A stretch of 64,000 nt of DNA, from the NCBI RefSeq assembly GCF_900149705.1, contig NZ_LT703001.1, positions 2,970,001 through 3,034,000 of the forward strand. The letters run 5' to 3'. Position 1 is the first letter of the stretch; every line of letters starts with the position of its first letter. Positions 1 to 9,507 of this stretch are shown here, one piece after another. The translations under genes were made by a program, and so were the position numbers. The DNA comes from Sphingorhabdus sp. Alg231-15. GTDB lineage: Bacteria; Pseudomonadota; Alphaproteobacteria; Sphingomonadales; Sphingomonadaceae. A model generated the notes under the pieces. The model was not told the origin of the DNA. It made no database searches and saw only the letters and a program-made list of their open reading frames with translations.

Positions 1-324
1 TGATCCCGCGGCTGCTTTGGATTCATTCGGACCTTGTCGCAATACCCCGTCACCAGCTTCCAGATAAAGTAGACAAAAATAGTGATGATCCGATTGGCGG
101 ATATCGCTAATCGTCCTATTTCCGGTCAATGGATCTGCGGCAAGTTCCGTAAAGACAAAGTCATTGACCGTGTGACGTCTCACTTCGGCAGTATAGTGGT
201 CATCGTTGGAATTCTTCAGATCCCAATGCGAATGAGTGCGGTCCAAAACTTGTTGGAACGCCCGAAACTGCGACATTCTCGGGACCATTTTTGTGTCCCA
301 AATTTCTGTTTTTTGTACGTCCAA
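1..324 (-). CDS. AraC-family transcriptional regulator, N-terminal part (cut by window start)
   Basis: An open frame on the minus strand runs from position 324 to the window edge without a stop, giving 108 codons. The start is a TTG at 324-322 preceded by AGGAG six bases upstream; in-frame ATGs at 288 and 276 are alternatives. The protein has the look of the AraC-binding-like N-terminal domain: FRAFQQVLDRTHSHW, then a hydrophilic stretch, then a conserved Arg and an HHYFCLLYLEAGDG strand. The helix-turn-helix part would lie outside the window. It is divergent from the TonB-dependent receptor at 598, so it probably controls that receptor and the cupin gene. The domain match is from memory of the family and moderately sure. 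Confidence 0.6.
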   Translation of the reverse strand, partial: MDVQKTEIWDTKMVPRMSQFRAFQQVLDRTHSHWDLKNSNDDHYTAEVRRHTVNDFVFTELAADPLTGNRTISDIRQSDHHYFCLLYLEAGDGVLRQGPNESKAAAGS

Positions 325-597
325 TGCTCTCTCCTATCCGCCAAAATAGGGGACTATTCGCAAAAGTCAAAGTGAGGAGACCCGCTGTCACACAGGAACA
401 ATTTTTTAGACCCTTACGGACTAGATTATGCTTTAATCTACTGAATTAAAAGCATTTTATATATCACCTCGGTTTCTAACCAGTTCTCCCAGAGACTTTA
501 GATTGGTCCGCAAAGGACAAGTTTGCTGCCACCACCTTGCTTTAGAAAAAAGCATAGGCGGCTGAACAAATAATAATAGTCGCTCGGGAGGATTACG

Positions 598-2826
598 ATG
601 AAAAAATACACAGCAACTTGGGTTATAGCGGTCGCGCTTTGTCAGGCCACACCTAGCTTCGCACAGAATGATTCGCGGGCCGCGGCAGAAGAAGAGGGTG
701 AATCGGAGAGCGGAGTTCCCGTGATCGTTGTGACTGCACAACGCCGCGAGCAAAGCCTTAATGATGTTCCAATTTCGATTTCAGTGTTGGATGCAAAACA
801 GATCACTGCAGCCGGTTTTTCAAACAGCCTTTCGATCGGCGATTATGTACCAAATGTCGAATTCAAAACTTTCGCCGGCGTTCCCAACATCTTCATACGT
901 GGGGTAGGCAATAACGATTTTAACTCATCTTCGGTTGGTCCGATCAGCATTTATCGGGACGATGTGGTGGTGGCATCCACCGGCGGCCAAGCTTTTGCCC
1001 TGTTCGATCTGGAGCGGATAGAGGTCCTGCGCGGTCCACAGGGAACGTTATTTGGTAAGAACACCACAGGCGGTGCCATTCAATATATATCCCGGCAACC
1101 CGGTGACGAATTTGAAGGCTATGCAAAGGTGGGATATGGCCGGTTTGATCTTGTCGAAGCTGAAGGTGCGGCAACAATTCCCTTTGGTGATGGTCTCAGT
1201 ATGCGCTTTTCCGGCCTATTGCGCCGGCGCGACGGGGAACGGCTCAACCTTGCCACCGGCGAGGACGCTGTGAACATCGATGAATCGGCAATCCGTACGA
1301 TATTGCGCTACAATCCGGATAGCGCCGTCGATATCCGGCTGAGCGGCGGATATGGCCGGGACCGGAGCGATTATCATCAACCAAAACCATTAGGAACCAT
1401 CAATGGGGCCGATGCATTTGGCTATAGCGATCCTGCACCGGACGATATCCGAATATTGAATTTTGATGGTGCCAGCAGAACATTCTCAGACAATTACTGG
1501 GTTAGCCTCAACGCGTCTTTCGAACTTGGCGATGATCTGACTCTGCGATCTATTACCGGATATGATGAGGCTGAGGTCGACAATCGCCTCGACGTTGATG
1601 GCAGCCCATTACGGCTCGACCAGATCGCATTTTTGACAGAGACGGATCAATTCTCGCAGGAGCTGCAACTGCTCTTTGAGGGTAACGGTTTTAACGCGCT
1701 ACTGGGTGCATATTATTTCCAAGAAAGCTTGGTTTCGCACAGTGAAACCGATGCTGTGGGAGAGGTTCCTTTTGGTTCCGGTGCCATCCCCCTCATCACC
1801 GACTCAGCTCGTGACAATGAAAGTGTTTCCATATTTGGCCAGACCACTTTTGATGTAACCGATCGGCTGTCACTGACGGGCGGACTACGCTATACATGGG
1901 ATGAAGTCACAGCGGAACATCGCGGTTTTCTTGTACCCAATTTCTTTGATCCCGCTACTCCCAACGGGCCGGAAATTGATCTTGTGCCTTTTGGCCAGTT
2001 TAACGATACCTTCAAAGCTTTCTCTTGGCGGGTGGCGGCGGATTACAATTTCAGTGATGAAATTTTGGGTTTCGCTACCGTCAACCGTGGATTCAAATCC
2101 GGCGGGTTTAATATCGGCCTAATTACCTCACTCGCTGAAAGGACGCAGGTGGAGCCCGAATTTCTGACTGCCTATGAACTGGGTGTAAAGGCTACACTAT
2201 TTGACCGGCGAGCGCAGTTGAACATCAGCGCCTTCTATTATGATTATACGGACCTTCAGGTTTTGAGTGTTAATCAGCAGGCGGGAACGGTTCCAACGCT
2301 GGGGTTGGACAATGCCGCTGATGCGGAAATTATGGGCTTGGAATTCGAACTCTTTACCAGGCCAACCGATACGCTGGATTTTGGTTTGAATTTCGGTATT
2401 CTTGATGCAACCTTCCAAAACTATCGGTCCGGTGCGATCGATCCAGCCACCGGTCAACCACGCGATTTTTCAGGAAACCGGCTGCCTGGTGCTCCCAAAT
2501 TCACATTGTCGACATTTGTTCAAAACACATTTCCCGTAAATGATGATTTGGATTTCACTCTGCGGGCTGAATATAATTACACTGGGAAGAAATTCTACAG
2601 CAACTCTGAAGAGGACGTGTTGAGTAGCCGCGAAGGCTATGGTTTGGTCAATTTGCGCGCGTCACTGAATTCCACTGATGACGCATGGCAGATCTCCGCT
2701 TGGGCTCGGAATGTATTTGGCAAAGACTATCTTGTCGATGCAACCGATCTGCGCGATTTTGGGTTCATTCCGCTCTACTATGGTGAGCGGGGGACTTGGG
2801 GCTTCGACGTTACATTCCGTTTCTAA
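598..2826 (+). CDS. TonB-dependent receptor (OAR-type, outer membrane)
   Basis: A 742-residue outer-membrane receptor that imports a ligand with energy from TonB-ExbB-ExbD (a copy lies at 36.1-38.7 kb). It has a signal peptide ending near ATPSFA, then a plug domain (about residues 42-150) with IVVTAQRREQSLNDVPISIS and the LRGPQGTLFGKNTTGGAI block. A 22-strand-type barrel follows, ending in an aromatic residue (DVTFRF). GGGAGG lies a good distance before the ATG. The cupin gene follows 26 bp downstream and the AraC-type gene is divergent, suggesting a small inducible uptake unit. The ligand cannot be read; this subfamily in sphingomonads is often tied to aromatic, steroid or terpene-like substrates rather than iron. 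Confidence 0.93.
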   Translation: MKKYTATWVIAVALCQATPSFAQNDSRAAAEEEGESESGVPVIVVTAQRREQSLNDVPISISVLDAKQITAAGFSNSLSIGDYVPNVEFKTFAGVPNIFIRGVGNNDFNSSSVGPISIYRDDVVVASTGGQAFALFDLERIEVLRGPQGTLFGKNTTGGAIQYISRQPGDEFEGYAKVGYGRFDLVEAEGAATIPFGDGLSMRFSGLLRRRDGERLNLATGEDAVNIDESAIRTILRYNPDSAVDIRLSGGYGRDRSDYHQPKPLGTINGADAFGYSDPAPDDIRILNFDGASRTFSDNYWVSLNASFELGDDLTLRSITGYDEAEVDNRLDVDGSPLRLDQIAFLTETDQFSQELQLLFEGNGFNALLGAYYFQESLVSHSETDAVGEVPFGSGAIPLITDSARDNESVSIFGQTTFDVTDRLSLTGGLRYTWDEVTAEHRGFLVPNFFDPATPNGPEIDLVPFGQFNDTFKAFSWRVAADYNFSDEILGFATVNRGFKSGGFNIGLITSLAERTQVEPEFLTAYELGVKATLFDRRAQLNISAFYYDYTDLQVLSVNQQAGTVPTLGLDNAADAEIMGLEFELFTRPTDTLDFGLNFGILDATFQNYRSGAIDPATGQPRDFSGNRLPGAPKFTLSTFVQNTFPVNDDLDFTLRAEYNYTGKKFYSNSEEDVLSSREGYGLVNLRASLNSTDDAWQISAWARNVFGKDYLVDATDLRDFGFIPLYYGERGTWGFDVTFRF

Positions 2827-2852
2827 ACAAAATATCGAAAAGGACAGGTTTG

Positions 2853-3248
2853 ATGTCATCTGCAGAATTAATAGTCGATCCAGAAACCCAAACATGGACT
2901 CCCTTCTCGGAAGGCATCGACTTGAAATTGTTGAATGCCAGTTCCGAAACTGGGCGCTGGACCATTATGCTGCGGTGTCAGGCGGGCAGTAGCTTTGCCA
3001 AGCATCAGCATTTTGGGGCCGGCGAATATTACGTGATCAAGGGGCATATGGAATATCGCACCGATGTCGCGAAAACTGGCTACTACGGCTATGAGCCACT
3101 TGGTGCGGTGCACGAGTTGACAGAATTTATCGACTATACCGAACTGCTTTTCACCAACCACGGTCCGATCGCTTTTCTGGACGATGAGGACAATGTTATT
3201 TTTCTTTTGGACAACAGCTATCTAGAAAAACTCACGGTTGACGCATGA
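2853..3248 (+). CDS. cupin-domain protein, 2,4'-dihydroxyacetophenone dioxygenase-like
   Basis: A 131-residue single-domain cupin. The first cupin motif is clear: FAKHQHFGAGEYYVIKG supplies His, His and Glu metal ligands, with the final Gly of the motif. A later FTNHGPIAFL supplies the second-motif His. Such ChrR-like small cupins include metal-dependent carbon-carbon-cleaving dioxygenases such as 2,4'-dihydroxyacetophenone dioxygenase, but many relatives are uncharacterised. The chosen ATG starts MSSAEL; the frame is open further upstream into the receptor gene. It follows the receptor by 26 bp and is probably co-transcribed, which suggests that it acts on the imported compound. The exact reaction is inferred. 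Confidence 0.75.
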   Translation: MSSAELIVDPETQTWTPFSEGIDLKLLNASSETGRWTIMLRCQAGSSFAKHQHFGAGEYYVIKGHMEYRTDVAKTGYYGYEPLGAVHELTEFIDYTELLFTNHGPIAFLDDEDNVIFLLDNSYLEKLTVDA

Positions 3249-3266
3249 TGGATAATGGTACGCCGA

Positions 3267-3330
3267 AATGTCCGCTTTCGGGATGAAGCGGTCATGGCGC
3301 TGGTGTCCGCTTTGGGCGCAAAAGCGGATG
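3267..3330. repeat. two tandem copies of the dispersed GTCCGCTTT hairpin repeat
   Basis: Two neighbouring palindromes at 3267-3295 and 3304-3330. Each has a GTCCGCTTT arm, a short GC-rich loop, and an imperfect AAGCGGAC-like arm. The same unit occurs at 9331, 10121, 17953 and 27189. Translated, it gives the SALGAKADV/NVRF type of peptide seen in many spurious alphaproteobacterial gene calls, so the open frame at 3255-3467 is best not called a gene. Confidence 0.8.
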
Positions 3331-3486
3331 TTGGAATAGCAACATCACACTCGATCAGCGGCTCAGTTTATAGTCTGATCATCAAGGAAAAGGTCGGTTC
3401 ATCAGCGAACTTGATCAAAATTTCTATCGCGCATTGTAACCTAGTGGCCGGTTCCGGCGAAACTTAGGTATCTTGGGAGATGCCAA

Positions 3487-4401
3487 ATGAAGTTAAGGGA
3501 CCTGGAATATATTGCCGCCATTGATCGGCACCTCAATTTCGGTAGGGCTGCGGAAGCCTGCAATGTTTCGCAGCCAGCACTGTCAGCACAGGTCAAAAAG
3601 CTTGAGGAACGGTTGGGCGTAGAAATTTTTGCACGCACCAACCATAAGGTAATGGCGACGGAAGCGGGGCACCGGATAATCGAAACTGCCAGGGACATGC
3701 TGAAATCCGCGCGACAGATCAGAGATTATGCTGCAGAATATAGGGACCCGATATCTGTTCCGCTGAAAATCGGTATCTTCCCGACACTGGCGCCCTTTAT
3801 CGTGCCCTATGTAGCAGGAACCGTGAAAAACCTGAGCAAGGAAATGAAAATGATTTTCCGGGAAGCGCCCACCAAACAACTGATATCCGAACTGGAAAAC
3901 CGCCGCGTTGACATTGCAATGGTGAGCGGCCCGGTTGATCATCCCTCAGCCAATTTCACACCGGTATTTCGGGAGGATTTGTTGCTGGCGGTATGCAAAA
4001 ATCATCGGCTGGCCAACCGAAACCGGATAGCGTCAGCAGAAATCCCGATCGAAGAACTGGTGCTGCTGGACGAGGATCACTGCCTGCGCGAGGATACCTT
4101 GCGACTGTGCGATAGCAAGAATGTCGGCATTGATATGCCCGAGGATCTGGCGGCCACAAGCCTGCTGACGGCAACACATTATATCACCCAGGGATTTGGG
4201 TCGACTTTGGTCCCGGCGCTGGCCAGAAACTTTCTGGGTGCGGCCAATCCCGATGTAAACATGGTGGCCATTGATGATTCGGGCTATGGCCGGACCATCG
4301 GTTTCCTGTCCCGGAAAGGATGTCCGCGCGAGCATATTCTTTTTGCATTATGTGATAAAATTCGTACCGACCCACCTCCTGGAGTGGCGCCAGTCATGTG
4401 A
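3487..4401 (+). CDS. oxyR: OxyR-type LysR-family hydrogen peroxide sensor
   Basis: A 304-residue LysR regulator with an N-terminal winged helix-turn-helix (MKLRDLEYIAAIDRHLNFGRAA, then SQPALSAQVKKLE) and a substrate-binding-like domain from about residue 90. The decisive sign is LLDEDHCLREDTLRLC, which places cysteines at residues 199 and 208. These are the same numbers as the two cysteines that form the redox disulfide in E. coli OxyR. GGGAG precedes the ATG. It should activate peroxide-defence genes when oxidised. No catalase or peroxiredoxin gene lies beside it here; its upstream neighbour is the cupin gene, and a terminator follows. The OxyR identity is strong; the regulon is unknown. Confidence 0.88.
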   Translation: MKLRDLEYIAAIDRHLNFGRAAEACNVSQPALSAQVKKLEERLGVEIFARTNHKVMATEAGHRIIETARDMLKSARQIRDYAAEYRDPISVPLKIGIFPTLAPFIVPYVAGTVKNLSKEMKMIFREAPTKQLISELENRRVDIAMVSGPVDHPSANFTPVFREDLLLAVCKNHRLANRNRIASAEIPIEELVLLDEDHCLREDTLRLCDSKNVGIDMPEDLAATSLLTATHYITQGFGSTLVPALARNFLGAANPDVNMVAIDDSGYGRTIGFLSRKGCPREHILFALCDKIRTDPPPGVAPVM

Positions 4402-4440
4402 AATGACGCCCGACCCATAATTGCAAAAAACGCTGTTTCA

Positions 4441-4468
4441 GCCTGTCCGGGTTCCGGACGGGCTTTTC
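4441..4468 (+). terminator. rho-independent terminator after oxyR
   Basis: A 10-bp stem (GCCTGTCCGG / CCGGACGGGC, one G-U pair) with a three-base loop and a TTTT tail, 40 bp after the oxyR stop. Confidence 0.8.
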
Positions 4469-4643
4469 GTATTTATCTAATTTAATCAGATATTTATGTG
4501 ATAAAATTTGCTTATGATGGTCATCAATAGCTTATATTATACAAGCTGAATTCATCCGCATATCACACCGCTCCAGAAGGTACGGCGCTCAGAACTTGCC
4601 GTGCCGCGGGAATGTTTCCCGCAAACAGGAAGGTGTAAGAATA

Positions 4644-7600
4644 ATGACGAATTTCCCCCTTGGTTCGACTCGCTCCGTGTCGAAGAAACTGCTTGTGGCT
4701 TCGTCCACAATTGCCATGCTGGCATCTGCGCAAGCGCATGCACAGCAAATCATTAATGATGGTGATAATATCACTGTCACCAGTGCGGCCGATGGCGAGA
4801 CCATCAGCGCGGCCGCCGGTGTCACCAGCACCGTTGATGGTGCCCCCGTTGTGGTCGTCAACAATAATGACGTGACCCTGGATAATGCCGGCACCTTGCG
4901 GACCACCGGTGTAACCCAGACGGTTCAGGTGAATGCAGGCACAACGGGTGCCATCATAAACAATGCTGCGACAGGCGTGCTTGAAGCTGGTTCGCGCGTT
5001 GTCAATTTCGATGGCACAGATGCAGTGTTGAACAATGATGGTATCATTCGCGGTACTGGCAGTCAGCGCAACGGAGCCGTTTATGGCAACCGGACATCCA
5101 ACAATATCGCGATCAATAACAATGCAACCGGGTTGATCGACGCTGGTGTGGAAGGTGCCGGAATAGCAATTGAAGTTGGCGGCGGCGGTGCTCCCCGCAG
5201 TGGTTCCATAGTCAATGCCGGTACGGTTCAAGGGCGAGGACAGGCAGCACCAACCGGCGGCACAGCCGGTGATGGCCTGCGTTTCTTTGGACCCGGATTG
5301 GCCCCTGCCTATGTCTATAATGGCAATATCACCAATAGCGGTACAATCGCGTCCGAATCGACACAAGGCACGGTTGCCGGTATTCGCTTTGCCAACCGGA
5401 TCGGATTTCTGGGCGTTCTGGAAAATCAGGCTGGGGGCACCATCTCCGGTGCACAAAATGGCCTTTATTTCGGTAATGACGCCGACCATAGCGGCGGCGT
5501 GGTCAACAATGCCGGGACGATCTCTTCCGACAGCCGCGCGTTGAACATTGATGGCACTGGCCTGGTTGTCAACAACCTCGCTGATGGACAGATCATCGGC
5601 ACCAACAATCAGCGCAATGGTGCCGTCTATGCAGACAGCACGGCGCAGGATTTTGTCCTGAATAATGATGGCGTCATTGATGCCGGTTCCGGTAATCAGG
5701 GTGCAGGTTTTTCGGTCGAACTGAGTGAAGCTGGTAACGCCTTCACGATCAATAACACTGGCACCGTGCAAGGCCGCGGCAATGCTGGCGCTGGTGTTGC
5801 GGCCGCTGGCGACGGGCTGCGCTTTGAGCGGGCGCGTAACGCAGGCGTTCTGGATGGTACGTCAACGGGTCTGTTTACGGGCAATATTACCAATAGCGGC
5901 ACCATCAACAGTGAAGCCGCCAATGGCACGGTCGGCGGTATCCGTTTTGTGAACGGTGTATCCTTCTCTGGTACGATCGAAAATCAGGCCGGTGGCACCA
6001 TCTCTGGTGCGCAAAATGGCCTCTATTTCGGCAATGCAACGCCAGCGGGCGGTGGTGACTTTACTGGCGCTGTCGTCAACAACGCGGGCATTATTTCATC
6101 CGACAGCAGGGCACTGAATATTGATGGCACCGGCTTGGTGATCAACAACCTTTCCGGCGGCCAAATCCTGGGCACCGGTAATCAGCGCAACGGCACCGTC
6201 TATGCAGACAGCACGGCGCAGGATTTTGTCCTGAACAACGATGGTACAATCGATGCCGGATCGGCCAATGAAGGTGCCGGGTTCTCAGTGGAACTCAGCG
6301 AAGCAGGCAATGCCTTCACGATCAATAATACTGGCACCGTAAAAGGTCGCGGTCAGGCATCTGCCGGTGCAGCCGCTGCTGGTGACGGCCTGCGTTTTGA
6401 ACGCGCACGGGTTGCCGGACTGCTGGACGGTTCGACAACTGGACTCTTTACCGGTGATATTGTGAACTCGGGCGTGATTAACTCCGAAAGCACGCAGGGT
6501 ACCGCGGCCGGTATCCGTTTTGTGAACGGCGTATCCTTTTCAGGCACGATCGACAACCAGGCTGGTGGCACCATCTCCGGTGCGCAAAATGGCCTCTATT
6601 TCGGCAATGCAACGCCAGCGGGCGGTGGTGATTTCACCGGTGCTATTGTCAACAACGCGGGCATTATTTCATCCGACAGCAGGGCACTGAATATTGATGG
6701 CACCGGCTTGGTGATCAACAACCTTTCCGGCGGCCAAATCCTGGGCACAGGCAATCAGCGCAACGGTACTGTCTATGCAGACAGCACGGCGCAGGATTTC
6801 GTCCTGAACAATGATGGTACAATCGATGCCGGCGCCGCCAATCAAGGCGCTGGGTTCTCAGTAGAACTGTCTGCCGCCGGAAACGCGTTTGAGATTGATA
6901 ATAGCGGAACCGTTCAAGGTCGCGGCACGGCCGCTGCTGGTCTGGCTGCCGCAGGTGATGGCCTTCGTTTTGAACGGGCGCGCAATGCGGGCGTTCTCGA
7001 CGGCACATCGACGGGTCTGTTTACCGGCAATATCTCCAATAGTGGTCTGATCGACAGTGAAGGTGACAGCGGCACGACTGCTGGTATCCGCTTCGTGAAT
7101 GGCGTCAGCTTCAATGGTACTATCACAAATGCCGCTGGTGCGACCATTTCCGGTGTCCAGAACGGTTTGTATTTCGGCAATGCTACACCGGCGGGTGGCG
7201 GTGATTTCACCGGCGCTGTCGTCAACAATGCCGGAACCATCTCGTCAGGCAGCCGCGCGCTGAATATTGATGGCACTGGATTGGTGGTCAACAATAGCGG
7301 CACCATCATCGGTACCGGAGCGCAGCGTAACGGCACTGTCTATGCAGATGGCACGGCCAATAATTTTGCGCTGAACAACAGCGGTACGATTGATGCCGGT
7401 GTGGCCGGCTCCGGCGTGTCTTTCCAGCTCGGAACAGCGGATGGTGACGTACGCAGCTTTACGCTGATCAATGATGGCACGATTGCCGGTCGCGGCGATG
7501 CGCAGCCTTCAGGGGCCTCCGCCGGACTGCGCCTGTTCAATGGTGCCGGAGCAGGAACCACGGTAACGGTGGCAGATGATATCGTGAATAACGGTGCCAT

Positions 7601-9227
7601 CTCTTCTGAAACCGGTCCTGCACTGCTCATCGAGAATATCGCCTTTACCGGAGATTTCATCAGTAATGGCAGCCTGACAGGTCCGGTCGCTGTTGATGCA
7701 TCGTCTGCGCTTTCTGGTTTGAACTTTGTTCAAAATGGCGGCGCTATCACGGGCGACTTCATCGGCTCGGTGCAAGCGGATAGCCTGTCCTTTGCCGGTG
7801 GAACCAGCGTTTTGGCCGGTGATGTTACCGGAAATGTTGCGGTTGATGTGGCGCCACCAAGCACGGTGACGATTTCAGGCGCAAGAAGCCTGGAAGGTTC
7901 CCTTTCCGTTGACGGTACATTGGCCTTCGACCTGGGCACGGACAGTCTTGCGGTAGATGGTGATACCAGCTTCGCTGCAGGCAGCATCGTGAACATCTCC
8001 ACCAATCAGACATCTGCAGGACTGTCACTGGATGCTCCGATCAATGTTCTGACCGAAACGGGTACGTTCACGGACAATGGTGTTACAGTGAATGTTATCG
8101 ATGATGATTTCCTGATCGACTATCAGGTCGACCTGGGATCAATAACGGTGACACCAACCGCCGTAGACCTTGGCAATGTGTCTGCTGATGCAAATATCTC
8201 GGGCTTTGGGTCTGCCATCACATCGGCTGTATCCAACGGCCGCCTGCCGGATGCTGTTTTTGACGGGTTGAATGCCGCCACCAGCACAGCGGAATTCGAG
8301 GCAACGGCTCTTACTCTTCTGCCCGCGATTAATGACGGTGTGGCCAGAGAGATTTTCGAGACACAGCGTTTCGCTAGCAGCTTGCTGACCAATCGTTTGT
8401 CAGGTGATGAGACGGGTATCTGGGGTCAGATATTCTATCGCAACGCAGACCGCGATGCCGATAGTCTCAGCGCTCTCGGCTATGATGCTGATACCATCGG
8501 CTTCACTCTCGGTCTCGACAAGAGCATTGGCGAAACTGCAAAAGTAGGCATTCTGCTGAACTATGCTGATATCGACATAGATGCCAACGGTCTGGCCGGC
8601 GCACAAACTGATGTGAACAGCTATCAGATATCTGCTTATGCAGGCCTCGATTTCGGTGCGGCCTTCGTCAATGCAGAGCTGGGCTATTCTTTCAACGATG
8701 TTGAAAGCAGCCGCACGGCTGTAGGTGCACTGGTTACCGGTGAATCCGATGCAGATGGCGTGATAGCCAGCCTGTCGACCGGTTATCGGCTGGAAACAGG
8801 CGGCTTCACTCTGACGCCGTCAGCAGGCTTGCGTTATGCCGGTTTGTCGCAGGACAGCTTTACCGAAACCGGCGGCTTGGGCCTTACCCTGGACGCCGAC
8901 AAGACCGAGTTTCTGGAAGCGACACTGGGATTGCAGCTGGCCGGTAAAGTTGATGAAACAAAAGACCTGTCGATCGTACCATTTGCCAATATTGGCTACA
9001 GCTATGATCTGATCGGTGACGGCGTCGGCATCAACAGCAGCTTTAACGGCGGACTGGACAGTTTCCGATTGACGGCGGGAGAATCTTCTCAGTCCCGCTT
9101 TGACCTCGGTGCTGGTCTCGACCTGGTCAACAAGAACGGGTTGAGTATCGGAGCGGAATATCGGGGACGTTTCGCATCCGATTACCAGTCCCATTCGGGC
9201 GGAATAAAGGTTCGCTTTGCGTTCTGA
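4644..9227 (+). CDS. large repeat-built autotransporter (type Va secretion)
   Basis: A 1527-residue surface or secreted protein. The start chosen (MTNFPLG) has AGGAAGG upstream; an earlier in-frame ATG at 4596 would extend the N-terminus past the signal peptide. The signal peptide is about residues 1-33, cut after AQAHA. The passenger (34 to about 1250) is built of NNAGTI / LNIDGTGLVVNN strands typical of a right-handed beta-helix. It contains four long repeats, each including GAQNGLYFGN or GVQNGLYFGN; these markers fall at 5463, 6021, 6594 and 7167 (spacings 558, 573 and 573 bp). The last 270 residues form an autotransporter beta-barrel starting near GIWGQIFYRN and ending in Phe (IKVRFAF). 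Likely roles are adhesion or biofilm; no enzymatic motif is seen. A strong terminator follows. Confidence 0.9.
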   Translation: MTNFPLGSTRSVSKKLLVASSTIAMLASAQAHAQQIINDGDNITVTSAADGETISAAAGVTSTVDGAPVVVVNNNDVTLDNAGTLRTTGVTQTVQVNAGTTGAIINNAATGVLEAGSRVVNFDGTDAVLNNDGIIRGTGSQRNGAVYGNRTSNNIAINNNATGLIDAGVEGAGIAIEVGGGGAPRSGSIVNAGTVQGRGQAAPTGGTAGDGLRFFGPGLAPAYVYNGNITNSGTIASESTQGTVAGIRFANRIGFLGVLENQAGGTISGAQNGLYFGNDADHSGGVVNNAGTISSDSRALNIDGTGLVVNNLADGQIIGTNNQRNGAVYADSTAQDFVLNNDGVIDAGSGNQGAGFSVELSEAGNAFTINNTGTVQGRGNAGAGVAAAGDGLRFERARNAGVLDGTSTGLFTGNITNSGTINSEAANGTVGGIRFVNGVSFSGTIENQAGGTISGAQNGLYFGNATPAGGGDFTGAVVNNAGIISSDSRALNIDGTGLVINNLSGGQILGTGNQRNGTVYADSTAQDFVLNNDGTIDAGSANEGAGFSVELSEAGNAFTINNTGTVKGRGQASAGAAAAGDGLRFERARVAGLLDGSTTGLFTGDIVNSGVINSESTQGTAAGIRFVNGVSFSGTIDNQAGGTISGAQNGLYFGNATPAGGGDFTGAIVNNAGIISSDSRALNIDGTGLVINNLSGGQILGTGNQRNGTVYADSTAQDFVLNNDGTIDAGAANQGAGFSVELSAAGNAFEIDNSGTVQGRGTAAAGLAAAGDGLRFERARNAGVLDGTSTGLFTGNISNSGLIDSEGDSGTTAGIRFVNGVSFNGTITNAAGATISGVQNGLYFGNATPAGGGDFTGAVVNNAGTISSGSRALNIDGTGLVVNNSGTIIGTGAQRNGTVYADGTANNFALNNSGTIDAGVAGSGVSFQLGTADGDVRSFTLINDGTIAGRGDAQPSGASAGLRLFNGAGAGTTVTVADDIVNNGAISSETGPALLIENIAFTGDFISNGSLTGPVAVDASSALSGLNFVQNGGAITGDFIGSVQADSLSFAGGTSVLAGDVTGNVAVDVAPPSTVTISGARSLEGSLSVDGTLAFDLGTDSLAVDGDTSFAAGSIVNISTNQTSAGLSLDAPINVLTETGTFTDNGVTVNVIDDDFLIDYQVDLGSITVTPTAVDLGNVSADANISGFGSAITSAVSNGRLPDAVFDGLNAATSTAEFEATALTLLPAINDGVAREIFETQRFASSLLTNRLSGDETGIWGQIFYRNADRDADSLSALGYDADTIGFTLGLDKSIGETAKVGILLNYADIDIDANGLAGAQTDVNSYQISAYAGLDFGAAFVNAELGYSFNDVESSRTAVGALVTGESDADGVIASLSTGYRLETGGFTLTPSAGLRYAGLSQDSFTETGGLGLTLDADKTEFLEATLGLQLAGKVDETKDLSIVPFANIGYSYDLIGDGVGINSSFNGGLDSFRLTAGESSQSRFDLGAGLDLVNKNGLSIGAEYRGRFASDYQSHSGGIKVRFAF
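5463..7739 (+). repeat. in-gene tandem repeats of about 573 bp in the autotransporter passenger
   Basis: Successive units share the GLYFGN block at 5463, 6021, 6594 and 7167. The second and third units (from about 6021 and 6594) share runs of tens of identical bases, for example the RALNIDGTGLVINNLSGGQI coding stretch. This suggests recent duplication or gene conversion. The exact edges are not resolved. Confidence 0.75.
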
Positions 9228-9254
9228 GTAGAAAGTTGACCCTTTCGTCCGGGA

Positions 9255-9289
9255 AAGCCGGCTGGTGGGAACATCAGCCGGCTTTTTCT
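9255..9289 (+). terminator. rho-independent terminator of the autotransporter gene
   Basis: AAGCCGGCTG pairs with CAGCCGGCTT across a short loop and is followed by a T run. It lies 28 bp after the autotransporter stop. Confidence 0.88.
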
Positions 9290-9330
9290 GTTCAATGAAA
9301 CTCATTCAGAACTTGATATTTGCAGTTCCA

Positions 9331-9359
9331 ATGTCCGCTTTGGGCGCAAAAGCGGACAT
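9331..9359. repeat. dispersed hairpin repeat, perfect copy
   Basis: ATGTCCGCTTT and AAAGCGGACAT form 11-bp perfect arms around a seven-base loop (GGGCGCA). This is the most regular member of the family in the window. Confidence 0.85.
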
Positions 9360-9507
9360 AAAGAGAAATAAAATTGCATTAGCATGAGTTCACTGCGTCG
9401 GTTGATACCAGTTGTTGTGTCACAAACACCACCGGTAAGATGAAAAATAGACCAGTTTTGCATTTGCTCTTGTGACGCCGACGTCCCTTTGCTGTAGCGT
9501 TATTATT

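Noticed and set aside
3255-3467. 70-codon plus-strand frame after the cupin gene
   Set aside because: It translates two hairpin repeats (NVRF, SALGAKADV) and is a known type of false call.
4563-5771. 402-codon minus-strand frame inside the autotransporter gene
   Set aside because: Antisense shadow created by the repeated NNAGTI coding pattern; no start signal or known domain.
5463-7739. Regular repeats considered as a CRISPR array
   Set aside because: Units are 573 bp and coding; no 28-37 bp repeats with unique spacers anywhere in the window.
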